From Murdochiella vaginalis (lineage in GTDB: Bacteria > Bacillota > Clostridia > Tissierellales > Peptoniphilaceae), in contig NZ_LT632322.1 in the NCBI RefSeq assembly GCF_900119705.1, positions 1,364,001 through 1,428,000 on the forward strand: a stretch of DNA of 64,000 nt. Reading direction: 5' to 3'. Position numbers and translations under genes: made by a program. The notes beneath the pieces are model-generated. The model did no database searches, was not told where the DNA came from, and saw nothing but the letters and a program-made list of their open reading frames with translations. Position 1 is the stretch's first letter. Every line of letters starts with the position of its first letter. Positions 1 through 9,000 of the stretch are shown piece by piece.

Positions 1-423
1 GCTCACACCTTCCCGTGCACAAACGATAAGAGGGATCATTTCCAGCAGCTCTTGCCAACGATGCCAGGTACGAATATCCATCAAGCTGTCTTCGCCGATG
101 ATAAAGAACAGCTCGGCCTGTGGAAAATCCTCCCGAAAAGAGCAGACCGTTTCATAAGAATACCGCATTTTTTTCGCTTGCATTTCTCGTAGATCCACTG
201 TAAAATCCGGATTTCCCTCCAAAGCCGCCGTCAACATTGCCAGACGGTCCTTGGCATTGTCCTCCTTGTCTGTCTTATGCGGAGGTGCATAAGCCGGCAC
301 AAAGCGCACCTCATCCAAGCTAAACGTCTTCATAGCGTTTACCGCCATCTGTAAATGTCCGATATGCACCGGATCAAAGGTTCCTCCGAGAATGCCAATG
401 CGCCGCTGTTCTTCGCTGGACAC
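1..423 (-). CDS. nadD: Nicotinate-nucleotide adenylyltransferase NadD, N-terminal part (runs off the window)
   Basis: Transfers AMP from ATP to nicotinate mononucleotide in cytoplasmic NAD synthesis. The 141 visible residues begin at a GTG (421-423), preceded by an AGGCGAGG-like ribosome site. Residues about 8-18 read GGTFDPVHIGH, the nucleotidyltransferase signature with the catalytic HxGH, followed by PAYAPPHK and later FIIGEDSLMDIRTWHRW, typical of NadD. The C-terminus lies beyond position 1. It is the last visible gene of a run read leftwards from the Tad pilus genes, 54 bp after the WG-repeat-like protein; linkage with the pilus is probably only positional. The GTG start is supported because the signature follows directly and no ATG lies nearby. 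Confidence 0.93.
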   Translation of the reverse strand, partial: MSSEEQRRIGILGGTFDPVHIGHLQMAVNAMKTFSLDEVRFVPAYAPPHKTDKEDNAKDRLAMLTAALEGNPDFTVDLREMQAKKMRYSYETVCSFREDFPQAELFFIIGEDSLMDIRTWHRWQELLEMIPLIVCAREGVS

Positions 424-477
424 GCTAACCTCGCCTTTCCATTCTTTAAAGACGGCTGACCGTCCTTCCGTTTTCGC

Positions 478-1485
478 TTACGATTCTATTCTATTGAAAG
501 CCATACCGTCACGCAATGCGCGAAAGCGGATTTGCCAGCTACGTCCATCCATCTCGGCAAAACCAATTCCCTTCACGCTGATGGGACTTGCGCGATCATA
601 TATCGGTGCAATCACCTCCTGTCCCTGATAGGCATAGCCCTGCCGACCTCCGTCTGCTGTCAGCGTTAGAAGAAACGAATCATCGGTTTTAATAACATCC
701 TTCTCCTCCGGGGTACTGGCCGTATGCAAAAAATCACCCTCCGTGCTGAGCATAATCCAAACCCCTTTTCTTTTTGCAGAGAATCCTTTTGCAACAGGTC
801 GCAGCGCTTCATAGCGAGCATCACCGATTTCTTCTCCTTGGACACCAACCAGAAAAAAGCCAGCCTCATCTTTCATAATCGCCGCCTTCTTATGATACCA
901 GCCACCCACAAAAGATGCTTGTATTGGCGTTTCCTGCACATCCTGAAGAAGCGAAACAGCCAAAGCCTGTTGTTGGTCCTGATGGCCGGAAATCGGTTCT
1001 TGGCATAGCATGTTCCAGGCAGATGCAGATTTTCCTTGTTTGCGCAATGCATCAATCAAGGTGAAACGGCAAACATCCAAATCTTTTTCAGGCAGCGAAG
1101 AAAGCAAATTGGCGGCAAAACGAAAATCTTGTTTTTTTAATGACACCTGAAAAAGCAGTTCGGCGTCTTCTGGCAAGAGTGGCTTCGGCATCCTGTTCAA
1201 TTCCTTCTGTGCTTCTGCATAAAACCCGGCATCAGCCAGCATTTGAGCCTGTGCACGATAGGATTGCCTTCTCTTAGCCAAATGCTCTTCCTGTATATGG
1301 CGAAAAAGAATAGTCGCACACAGCAAGAGCGCAAGCAAAAGTGCATACGTTCGGCATACTGTAACAGGTGTGAAAGAGAAAATTCCTCGCTTTGGCGTAT
1401 TCTCCGGCTTTCGAATTTTCCATCGCTGCCAAAAATGCAATTTTTTCTCCTTTCCTTTATTTGGGAAAAAGTGCGTTTTCTTCAT
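478..1485 (-). CDS. Membrane-anchored protein with TPR-like and WG-repeat-like regions, Tad cluster
   Basis: 335 residues, function unknown. A basic N-terminus (about 1-45) is followed by one membrane segment (about 47-65, rich in L and A). Residues about 70-170 are helical and TPR-like, with alternating AQ..LADAGFYAEAQKEL-type pairs. The C-terminal half resembles WG/KWG repeats, for example GQEVIAPIYDRASPIS followed by GFAEMDGRSW. The start overlaps the 3' end of the upstream TadE-like gene by 29 bp, so the two are probably co-translated. Its place in the pilus operon suggests an envelope role in assembly, but no catalytic motif is visible. The membrane topology and WG-like assignment are my reading of the protein. 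Confidence 0.7.
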   Translation of the reverse strand: MKKTHFFPNKGKEKKLHFWQRWKIRKPENTPKRGIFSFTPVTVCRTYALLLALLLCATILFRHIQEEHLAKRRQSYRAQAQMLADAGFYAEAQKELNRMPKPLLPEDAELLFQVSLKKQDFRFAANLLSSLPEKDLDVCRFTLIDALRKQGKSASAWNMLCQEPISGHQDQQQALAVSLLQDVQETPIQASFVGGWYHKKAAIMKDEAGFFLVGVQGEEIGDARYEALRPVAKGFSAKRKGVWIMLSTEGDFLHTASTPEEKDVIKTDDSFLLTLTADGGRQGYAYQGQEVIAPIYDRASPISVKGIGFAEMDGRSWQIRFRALRDGMAFNRIES

Positions 1486-2485
1486 AGGTATACATTATCG
1501 ACACGCCTTCTTCCTGTTCAATGCGTTTTGCCAATGACTCTAAAGCGGCAGAAAAATGGCTTGCTTCTTCCGGGACAATGATCTGCAAGCGCATTGCCTT
1601 CGGAACCAGCGATAAAGGCGCTCCGTCTTCCTTCACCCAATCGCTTCGCTTTGCTGCCGCCCTTTTGAGGCGTTTTGCCTGCGCGCTGAGAGTGTGTAAC
1701 ATCGCGTCCTTCTGTAAAGTATAAGAGGCCGCCTGCCCTCCGGAACCGGTGCTATAGGTTGAAGAAAATAAATTCAGAGATAGCAGCGCTTCCAACGTCC
1801 CGTCGGCATAATACAAATCCGCTATTTGTCCTTTTTGCAATCGGATCGCCCCCGAACGCTGCCGAAAGCGCTCCACCAGAATCCGCCCACGTGTAAACGG
1901 CGGCTCCTTCCAAACGCTATTCTTTTCTTCCTTCTTCTGATCCTGCTCCGCGTTACGCCCAAAAACGGGCTCATCCGTCAGTAACCACAGGCCGGCCGTG
2001 GCCCCCTGATGAACTGTAAGAGGGCCGAGCGGTTTTAGAATCCCCGGCAGATCCAAGAAATAGGAAAGCTCCGCCTGCAATATATCGCGATCATCATCGA
2101 CATGAACAGAATACTCCACCTGATGCATGGTTTGCGGCAACGCTTTTCCGCTTCCAAAATAGTGCCGAAATTCCTTTTTTCCTGCAAGCTCCAAAACAAA
2201 ATTCCCGCCCATTTCCCGCAAAAACTCCGAAACGGGAAGTGTCATTTTCTTTTTATTCAAGGCTTCCGCAAAATGGGAGAGACCTCCCTCCTTTCCGGAC
2301 AAGGTGTGCGAAAGCGAAATCTTATCCGCCAGTGCCAGGCAGGATTGGTCCAACGCATGCTGCGCCATGGATTGCACCTGGTAGGGAATAAACAGCAGAA
2401 TCCAAGAGATCATGGCAAGCAGAAAAAAGCTCAGTGTAAAAGCGGCTTCAACCGTCAAGGAGCCCCGTGAAGAGGATTTTTTCAT
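1457..2485 (-). CDS. TadE/TadG-like pilus assembly protein
   Basis: 342 residues. The N-terminus has a short basic stretch, then GSLTVEAAF and a hydrophobic helix (about 18-38), the class III/pseudopilin-like signal seen in TadE, TadF and TadG proteins of Flp pilus loci. The remaining ~300 residues are a predicted extracytoplasmic domain with no motif I recognise. The gene overlaps its upstream neighbour (DUF5702-type) by 4 bp and the downstream WG-repeat-like gene by 29 bp. It is longer than a typical TadE (about 150-200 residues), so TadG-like is possible. It is probably processed by a prepilin peptidase encoded elsewhere, since none is in the window. Confidence 0.75.
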   Translation of the reverse strand: MKKSSSRGSLTVEAAFTLSFFLLAMISWILLFIPYQVQSMAQHALDQSCLALADKISLSHTLSGKEGGLSHFAEALNKKKMTLPVSEFLREMGGNFVLELAGKKEFRHYFGSGKALPQTMHQVEYSVHVDDDRDILQAELSYFLDLPGILKPLGPLTVHQGATAGLWLLTDEPVFGRNAEQDQKKEEKNSVWKEPPFTRGRILVERFRQRSGAIRLQKGQIADLYYADGTLEALLSLNLFSSTYSTGSGGQAASYTLQKDAMLHTLSAQAKRLKRAAAKRSDWVKEDGAPLSLVPKAMRLQIIVPEEASHFSAALESLAKRIEQEEGVSIMYTYEENALFPK

Positions 2486-5400
2486 CGTAGCGAATCCTTT
2501 TTCAGCCCGTATCCCTCTTGCCAGATTTCGCGAACATCCACCTGTTTTCCCGTCGCATTGACAAGCGTGGAACGGCGAAATTGCGGCAAAAATACCACCT
2601 GTAATCGACTTTCTAAAATCCAGTCAAGCGAAGTTGGAGCGGTTGTGAAATCGGATCCCCCGGTTTCCGCCTGAATCAGGCGCGCTGTTTGCGAAAGCAT
2701 GGCTTCCCTTCCTGTTCTTGTACTGCTGTTTACCGCAAGCAGAAAAAGAACGTAATCTCCATAATTCATGGTCAGAGCAGACCCGGCGGCAATACTGCCT
2801 GCCGCATTGTTAACGCCCATTTCCTTTTGAAAGGTCTTATATGCGACAATGGCTTTGTTTTCCGCATCCGGTCCTCCCTCTTCGAGAATTCCTTTGAGTT
2901 TCTTTGTCAATTGCTCGATGCATTGATTGGCAAAAGAAGACAATTCCCGGCAGGATTCGTTTACAACGGCTTCCGTTTTTTGACGCATCTCTTGCAACAC
3001 TTCCTTCGTCGTCTCCCCTGCCTGTTTTTTCTTTTCCTTTGCGCTCTGCAAGATCTCACCAAGCACGCCAGATTGTCTGGAAAGCCGTGAAAAGGCATTG
3101 GATACAGCGCTTCCAAATGTTCCTTCTCCGCCACGTGAAGCAAGTTCTTGTAGCGTTTGTGTCATTTCTTCTTGCTGCTTCGTTTCGGAAAAGGAGTTTG
3201 CTTCGAGCAGCTGCATTTCCATCATGCGCAAAACCGGCTGATGAACAGCGTCCTGCGCTTTTTGAATGAGGGAATCCTTGAGGCGGCCAACTGTCTCTTG
3301 CAGGGTATCTGTTCCTGCTTCTATCGCCGCAACACCTTCATCCGCGAGCGCATCAAAGACATCCCGTGTGGCCTTCTTCGCGAGCTGGGCAACGCCGGAT
3401 AGCGAAAACTGCCACGTTTCCTGTGTTTTCATAACCGCGACGCGCTCCCCCGCAAGAAGCGCATCCATATCGACAGCGGTTTCTCCCACCGCTAACACCG
3501 CCAATAGAGCGGATTGCACCATCGGAACCGCAAAGCCGGTCCATCCCGCGAGTGCCAGCGCCAGTTGTGCGGTTTCGGCGTTCAACTCGCTCGATATGAA
3601 GGCATAAAGCATATTGCAAAGCAGCCGTATGGCGATAATGTGGTGTTCGGCCTGTTGAACATTCGACACCCAAGAGGGGCGTCCGTACAAAATGTATTCC
3701 AGTTCTCCCCCAAACACCGGCCGTGTGGAAAGAGAAAATCCGTTTAAGGAAAGAAGCGGATGGCCATTTTCTTTTTCCATGAGCGGGCTGATGCGATGAC
3801 TGAACATATTGCTCCAATAGGCAAGTAAGGAAACGGTATCGCCGGCATTGCTCAAAGACAAGCCAACCAGTTCATCTGCCAGCCGCTTCACATTGGAAAA
3901 CGCTTCGTTAAGCATATCCACTTCATTTCCCGCGGCAGACGTCCATTCCGTAAAAGCCTTGGAATGGGCATCCGCTTCGTAGCGCTGCAAAACCTCGTTT
4001 GTCAAAAAATCGGTGATGCCCCCGGATAAATTAGGCAGTCCCATGCGCTTCGCTCTCCGCGCATTGGCAATGGCTATTCGCTTCGTATTCCAGGCGTTTA
4101 AAAATTCAAAAATGCCGGATCGATCCTCATTGCTTTGCCCGGCCATCAGCCCCTGCGTTTTAATACTCTCTTCGCTCAGAGCAATGCCGCTTTCCCATTC
4201 GCTAGGATGTTCGGTCGTAAGCGATATCGTCGGCAAAGCAAAAGAGTTTGCCGACAGGCGCTTGATGGAGGCAATGCGAGAGTGAAGCCACGCATCAAAA
4301 GAAAGATCTTCCAACGGTTGCTCATCAAGCCGAAGAGCTTTCCATGCCTGTGCGAAGGACTTCGTCTTATCCCCAGCGTTTTGCCACTCCTCCTGTAAAT
4401 GATTGAGCTTTTCCATATCCAGAGCTTCCGTTGCGCTTAAATAATCGCCCAAAAAACTCTGTGACACGGCGCCGGGAGGAAGACGACGCACTTCTTTTCC
4501 CCACGCTTCTTTCGATGCGCTTAATAAGCTCATTCTCTCTGTGGCGGTCTTAATACCCTCCAGCGCTTGTTCCTGCTCTTTCGTAAAGCGTTCAAACCAA
4601 GATGAAACACCTTGATACTGATCCTTCCAGGCAAGAAAAGATCTCTGTAAGGCTTGCCTGTCATTTGCGCTGAGAAGTTTTTCCCACGCAAGCGGATCAG
4701 TAGGTGTCTTGCCTTGTTCGCCGGCATTACGCTGCAAAAAGTGAAGAAGGTTTTCATCCAATTGCCGAGCACCCTCTGCAAGATTCTGTTGAACAGGCGC
4801 AGGAGAGGGAACCCCAGAGAAAATTTTCTTCTTCACCTCTGCAGAGAGGTGGGATACGGAATCGGGCAACGCAAGCGCGTTCATTCCGGCGGGAAGAAGG
4901 TTCTTTGCTGATGCGTTTTTTCCGAAACAGGCATTGATTGCCTGCTGCACGCCATGCAATTGCTTTTCATACTGGATTTTCGCCTGCAGCGCCGGAAGGG
5001 TATCTGAAATCTTTTTGACCATTTCTATATGTTCCAACGCTTTTCCCAAAGCAATGCTCGGAATTTGCCAGTCCATAAACTGTCGAATCTGCGCTGTCAT
5101 TACTTCCGGCCGACTGAGCCTGGCATTGTCCGTAGGCGTGACGGTAATCTGCGGCGCGTCGAGCTTTACGCCCAAAGAGGACGTTTCCGACGGAAAGCGC
5201 TGCGCAAGAAGCTCTTCTGCCTTTTCCTGCACGCCCTTCTCGTCTCGTAAGACAAAAAGGCCGAATTCCCTGGCAACGGGCTTATCAAAGCCCGATAATG
5301 TCGCATGGGAAAGCATTTTTAACGTTGATCGCGATTCGGCTTGTGCAAGACTGACGCGCGCATAATCCATAAAAATGGCGCCGGAAACACTCATGAGCAA

Positions 5401-5538
5401 CACTACGCCACATAGAAAGAGCGAAATAACACCTTGCTCCCTTCGCAACGATGTAAAAAGAGCTTTCTTCACTTCCTGTGCGTAAACAGACCATTTGTCA
5501 GAAATCTTTCCTCTGCTCGATCGTTTTTTCCGGTACAT
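2482..5538 (-). CDS. DUF5702-type large Tad-associated membrane protein
   Basis: About 1,018 residues from the preferred ATG at 5538. An in-frame start at 5589 would add 17 residues, but an AAGGAAGG site lies just before 5538. A basic N-terminus is followed by REQGVISLFLCGVVLL and a hydrophobic helix, then MDYARVSLAQAESRSTLKMLS and REFGLFVL, the N-terminal pattern of DUF5702 proteins found in Firmicutes Tad loci. The rest is a long, mostly helical extracytoplasmic region; a second hydrophobic stretch near residues 650-700 (LALAGWTGFAVPMVQSALLAVLA) may be membrane-associated. It overlaps the next gene by 4 bp. I infer a role in pilus assembly or surface display. Its size and position upstream of the TadG-like gene are the main clues. 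Confidence 0.75.
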   Translation of the reverse strand: MYRKKRSSRGKISDKWSVYAQEVKKALFTSLRREQGVISLFLCGVVLLMSVSGAIFMDYARVSLAQAESRSTLKMLSHATLSGFDKPVAREFGLFVLRDEKGVQEKAEELLAQRFPSETSSLGVKLDAPQITVTPTDNARLSRPEVMTAQIRQFMDWQIPSIALGKALEHIEMVKKISDTLPALQAKIQYEKQLHGVQQAINACFGKNASAKNLLPAGMNALALPDSVSHLSAEVKKKIFSGVPSPAPVQQNLAEGARQLDENLLHFLQRNAGEQGKTPTDPLAWEKLLSANDRQALQRSFLAWKDQYQGVSSWFERFTKEQEQALEGIKTATERMSLLSASKEAWGKEVRRLPPGAVSQSFLGDYLSATEALDMEKLNHLQEEWQNAGDKTKSFAQAWKALRLDEQPLEDLSFDAWLHSRIASIKRLSANSFALPTISLTTEHPSEWESGIALSEESIKTQGLMAGQSNEDRSGIFEFLNAWNTKRIAIANARRAKRMGLPNLSGGITDFLTNEVLQRYEADAHSKAFTEWTSAAGNEVDMLNEAFSNVKRLADELVGLSLSNAGDTVSLLAYWSNMFSHRISPLMEKENGHPLLSLNGFSLSTRPVFGGELEYILYGRPSWVSNVQQAEHHIIAIRLLCNMLYAFISSELNAETAQLALALAGWTGFAVPMVQSALLAVLAVGETAVDMDALLAGERVAVMKTQETWQFSLSGVAQLAKKATRDVFDALADEGVAAIEAGTDTLQETVGRLKDSLIQKAQDAVHQPVLRMMEMQLLEANSFSETKQQEEMTQTLQELASRGGEGTFGSAVSNAFSRLSRQSGVLGEILQSAKEKKKQAGETTKEVLQEMRQKTEAVVNESCRELSSFANQCIEQLTKKLKGILEEGGPDAENKAIVAYKTFQKEMGVNNAAGSIAAGSALTMNYGDYVLFLLAVNSSTRTGREAMLSQTARLIQAETGGSDFTTAPTSLDWILESRLQVVFLPQFRRSTLVNATGKQVDVREIWQEGYGLKKDSLR

Positions 5539-5552
5539 GCCTCCCCCCTTCC

Positions 5553-5993
5553 TTAGCTCCCACCGCTTTTTTGGGTTTGATGCGCACAAAAGCCGTTGAC
5601 TGCTTCATAGCACCAGAGATTCGTTGCGGAAGAAGTCCACACGGCACTTCGTCCCTGCTCCACTTCCAATGCGGGGACAGAAAAGAAGCGAAATGGCGAA
5701 TGGTCGGCCTCTTCCTTTTGTTGTATCGTACGCTGTATGAAAAACAGTCCCGTCTTTGACCATCGTGACGAAGAAAGAAGCGCCCTCGTCTGTGGGCTTT
5801 CTTCCGGATTTCGAAACGAGATGGTGGTGGTCGATTGCGTCAAAGCGCGACGTATCTTTCCCTCCTGATCGACCTGCAAATACAGAACAACGGTAAAAAA
5901 CAGCAATAGAAAAAGGGTCATAAAGGTAAGCGGAAACAGGATCGCTCCCTCGACAAGATGAACACTTCCCTTGTCGTCTTTCCAATGCTTCAT
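5553..5993 (-). CDS. TadE-like minor pseudopilin
   Basis: 146 residues. After MKHWKDDK comes GSVHLVEGAILFPLTF and a strongly hydrophobic segment to about residue 40. This G-x-x-x-x-E arrangement before a membrane helix is the TadE-like prepilin signal. The remainder is a small extracytoplasmic domain. The ATG overlaps the stop of flp1 as ATGA, indicating translational coupling. The protein probably primes or caps Flp pili; that role is inferred from the family and locus. Confidence 0.78.
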   Translation of the reverse strand: MKHWKDDKGSVHLVEGAILFPLTFMTLFLLLFFTVVLYLQVDQEGKIRRALTQSTTTISFRNPEESPQTRALLSSSRWSKTGLFFIQRTIQQKEEADHSPFRFFSVPALEVEQGRSAVWTSSATNLWCYEAVNGFCAHQTQKSGGS

Positions 5994-6184
5994 ATTTTCA
6001 TCGCCTCATTCTCGATTTTTTGAAACAAACTTTCCAACAGCGCGGTGAGATTATCCCGAAAAATCGCAATCAGCGCGATCACGACGAGAATAATCAGAAC
6101 AATGGCCACCATATTGATTTCTCCGCGTTCCTCTGAAAAACGGGACCAAAATCCGTGCAATCTTTTTGCGATCAGGTAAGACAT
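5990..6184 (-). CDS. flp1: Flp1-family type IVb pilin
   Basis: 64 residues, the likely major pilin. A basic leader (AKRLHGFWSRFSEER) is followed by GEINMVAIVLIILVVIAL, the short hydrophobic core typical of Flp1-like pilins, with Glu at +2 after the Gly as expected for prepilin peptidase cleavage. A charged amphipathic tail follows. An AAAGGA site precedes ATG at 6184 (GTG at 6187 is the alternative). It lies between tadC and the TadE-like gene, as in other Firmicutes Tad loci. Confidence 0.85.
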   Translation of the reverse strand: MSYLIAKRLHGFWSRFSEERGEINMVAIVLIILVVIALIAIFRDNLTALLESLFQKIENEAMKI

Positions 6185-6195
6185 CACATTCCTTT

Positions 6196-7050
6196 CTATC
6201 TTCGGCTGAGCATGGGGAGTAAAACCAGCAAAAGAATGCCGATAAAAAGCAGGAGGCTGGGAAATAACATTCGTTGAGAACAGCGCTCAGCCTGCAGCGC
6301 ATATTCCCGTTTTCGTTCCTGATAAAGGGCGGAACGAAGGCGTTCTAAAGACACGGATAGATCTGCTCCCCCTACCTCGATGGACTGCGAAAACAGTTCA
6401 GCGCAATCATGCAGTGTCTTAATAGGCATCACTCTGCCGAAGCCCGCCATCGCCCTGCGAAGCCCTTGCCCTGCTTCCACTTCGCGCACGACGCGCTTCA
6501 TCTCTTGATAAAGTGCTCCTTTCCCTTTTTCTGCAATGGTGCGCCAGGCCGTATAGGGAAGCGTCCCGGATCGCAACGAAAGAATACATTGCGTCAGCAT
6601 ATCCGTAAGCGTATTTTCCATCTCTTCGGTGAGTTCTTCACTTCGCTTGCGTAAATCCCACAAACGGCTGTAGTCATAGACGACACAGGCAAGACACAAA
6701 AGAAAGAGGAATATAGGAGACCACAGGAAACACGGGCCGGACAAGCCCAACAAAAGCGCTATTTCACTCATGGTTTCGATTTCCATTTTCCACAATGCCG
6801 ACGACAGATGATACGAATCCACCATCATGACAAGATAGCGTCTTCGCTTTTTTGCACGCGACGAATGCATCGAACCGCTCAGATTCTGCAGGATGAGCCA
6901 TCCCATCGGTGCAAAAGCGCGTCGGTGAAGAGGAAGTAACTCCGAAATTTCCTTTATCTGTAACGGTGCGTGGCTCCACTGCCGATTGCTGTAGTAGAGA
7001 AGAAAAAGCCAACAGGCATAGAGGGCAAACGAGATAATACATTTCAACAC
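6196..7050 (-). CDS. tadC: Tad secretion inner-membrane platform protein TadC (T2SSF family)
   Basis: 284 residues from a GTG at 7050 that overlaps the stop of tadB by 7 bp with a GAAGGGG site upstream; an in-frame ATG at 7134 would overlap tadB by 91 bp and is less likely. Hydrophobic segments lie at the N-terminus, near residues 120-145 and at the C-terminus (LLLFIGILLLVLLPML). The T2SSF-like core includes LRSGTLPYTAWRTIAEKGKG and EVEAGQGLRRAMAGFG. Family role: with TadB it forms the membrane platform on which the TadA ATPase drives pilin polymerisation. Confidence 0.85.
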   Translation of the reverse strand: MLKCIISFALYACWLFLLYYSNRQWSHAPLQIKEISELLPLHRRAFAPMGWLILQNLSGSMHSSRAKKRRRYLVMMVDSYHLSSALWKMEIETMSEIALLLGLSGPCFLWSPIFLFLLCLACVVYDYSRLWDLRKRSEELTEEMENTLTDMLTQCILSLRSGTLPYTAWRTIAEKGKGALYQEMKRVVREVEAGQGLRRAMAGFGRVMPIKTLHDCAELFSQSIEVGGADLSVSLERLRSALYQERKREYALQAERCSQRMLFPSLLLFIGILLLVLLPMLSRR

Positions 7051-7787
7051 ATTTCCCCTTCTTTCCCCTGTAAGCCGCTGTCCCGGAGAATATGCACACT
7101 CCATCTCCATGCGACGAAGAAAAGCCCTGTGCAAAACACACGGACTGCATAATCCATGAAGCCATAATCGGTGGAGGCCAAGCCTGTGGTATACATCACA
7201 AAAAGCATGACGATCGGCATGGAAAATAACAGCAGCTGTTCCCGCTTCGGCCCTGCCAGTTTGGCTTCCCTGTCCAAACGAAGCTCTTGCTCTTCCATTA
7301 ACAAGCGCAGGTAGGATCCTGAAAGCATGGCCAAATCCGCGCCCTGTGTCATACCTACCAACAGATTCTCAAAAAAGGATTTTGTCAGTGGATCTTTCTC
7401 TTCCCGAACCAAATGCAAAAGCGCTTCCCGTAAACTCATGCCGGAAGATGTTCTGTCCACGGCCTCCTTCAAAGTCGATGAAAAATCATCGGTTTCCTCC
7501 TCTATGCAGAATTCGCGGTTCATCTGCAAAAGAGCCTGTCCCAATGCCTGCGCTATATTGCTTCCGGAATCCAGCCGCGCATGAATCGTCTCCAAAAAAG
7601 CTTGAAACTGCTGACGATGTTCTACGGCTTTTCGTTCACGGCTTTTCTTTTTCCATTGCAAACGCCCCAATCGCAGACCGAATAAAAAAGCTGCAAGCAT
7701 AAACCACCATCGAAATAGAAACACAGCACCGCAAACGAGCGCCAGGGCGGCGTATCCGAACATCCATAAACGTTCTTGTCGTTTCAT
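7044..7787 (-). CDS. tadB: Tad secretion inner-membrane platform protein TadB (T2SSF family)
   Basis: 247 residues from ATG at 7787, which overlaps the tadA stop as ATGA; the longer in-frame ORF simply reads back into tadA. Two N-terminal membrane segments (about 10-40) precede a cytoplasmic T2SSF domain (SGSNIAQALGQAL and TSSGMSLREALLHLV, then LLVGMTQGADLAML), and two more segments close the protein. This is the usual TadB arrangement. It sits between tadA and tadC in a tightly packed operon. Confidence 0.87.
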   Translation of the reverse strand: MKRQERLWMFGYAALALVCGAVFLFRWWFMLAAFLFGLRLGRLQWKKKSRERKAVEHRQQFQAFLETIHARLDSGSNIAQALGQALLQMNREFCIEEETDDFSSTLKEAVDRTSSGMSLREALLHLVREEKDPLTKSFFENLLVGMTQGADLAMLSGSYLRLLMEEQELRLDREAKLAGPKREQLLLFSMPIVMLFVMYTTGLASTDYGFMDYAVRVFCTGLFFVAWRWSVHILRDSGLQGKEGEMC

Positions 7788-8992
7788 AGTGCCTCCTCTC
7801 CCGCTCGATAAAACTTTTCTTTGCACATCATTTCCTCTCCGGTTGGTTCCAACACGCCGATGACATGCGCATCGATGTGACGCGAAAACAACGCGTGATA
7901 GCGCAGACTGTTGTCCTTCCAATAGGGTTCTTCAACGCTTACAACGTAGCGACGATGATCGCGCAGACGCGAAACATGCACGAAAAGATCGATCGCTGAA
8001 GCAATTTGTTGTCGTATGGCCGGCAATGGCAAGCCGTCATGTCCGCTTAAAATCATGGTCTCTAAACGTAGCTGCATATCGGAGACGGAATTGGCATGTC
8101 CTGTACTGAACGAGCCGTCATGGCCGGTATTCATGGCTTGAATAGCATCCAGCGCTTCCGGTCCGCGCACTTCACCGACGATGATACGATCCGGTCGCAT
8201 CCGTAGGGATGCGCGAATAAGATCGCGAATGGTAATTTCGCCGTCTCCTGCTGCATTCGGCCTTCTCGCCTCTAAGGCAAGCCAATTGTCCATATTTTCA
8301 AAATTCAGCTCGCGTGCGTCTTCTATGGTGATGAGGCGTTCACGGCGATCAATTTCATTCGCGAGGGCGTTCAGCAAGGTCGTTTTCCCTGACCCGGTGC
8401 CACCGGATATAAAAATATTTAACTTCGCTCGAACACTTTTTCTCAAAAACGCTGCTGCAGATTCGGAAAGTGTTCCATTTGCGATTAAATCGGGAAGCGT
8501 GAAAATGTGATTGCGAAAACGTCGTATGGTCAGGGCTGCATCTTTATCGGATATAGGATGCAAAACGACATTCACTCTGGATCCGTCTTTCATCCGGCAA
8601 TCGACAATCGGCGTTCGCTGATGAACCTCCTTTCCGGCATCGCTGACGATTTTTTGAATGATGTCGTGATATTTTTCTTTCGAGGCAAAACCACTCTTGG
8701 TTTTCTGCACGACACCGTCTTTTTCGATATAAATCTCATCAAAGCGATTCACCATGATTTCCGTTACTTTCGGGTCGGAAAAATAAGCATCCAAAATATC
8801 GTATCCGCGTATCGCTGAATGCATTCCGTTCATGATGGTTGATCGTTCATTCAAAGAAAAGCGTTCCCATTTTCCATTCCGTCTTACAATGTCTTCAATC
8901 GCCTGAACAAGCGAGGAATCATCAAGACGGGTCACATCCGTATTTTGTCGCAACCGGACCAGATTCTCTTTTACCTGCTCGGCGATATCCAT
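7784..8992 (-). CDS. tadA: Tad pilus assembly ATPase TadA/CpaF
   Basis: 403 residues. The secretion ATPase energises Flp pilus assembly at the inner membrane. Walker A GGTGSGKTT lies near residues 198-206, followed by the Asp box TIEDARELNF, the Walker B region GEVRGPEALDA and the His box around TGHDGSFSTGHAN. The N-terminal CpaF-type domain contains FSDPKVTEIMVN. The start is ATG 8992 with AAAGGAGG at a 4-nt spacing; a TTG 15 bp upstream lies inside the ribosome site and is unlikely. It is the first gene of the operon, behind a ~260-nt structured leader. Confidence 0.95.
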   Translation of the reverse strand: MDIAEQVKENLVRLRQNTDVTRLDDSSLVQAIEDIVRRNGKWERFSLNERSTIMNGMHSAIRGYDILDAYFSDPKVTEIMVNRFDEIYIEKDGVVQKTKSGFASKEKYHDIIQKIVSDAGKEVHQRTPIVDCRMKDGSRVNVVLHPISDKDAALTIRRFRNHIFTLPDLIANGTLSESAAAFLRKSVRAKLNIFISGGTGSGKTTLLNALANEIDRRERLITIEDARELNFENMDNWLALEARRPNAAGDGEITIRDLIRASLRMRPDRIIVGEVRGPEALDAIQAMNTGHDGSFSTGHANSVSDMQLRLETMILSGHDGLPLPAIRQQIASAIDLFVHVSRLRDHRRYVVSVEEPYWKDNSLRYHALFSRHIDAHVIGVLEPTGEEMMCKEKFYRAGEEAL

Positions 8993-9000
8993 AAAACCTC

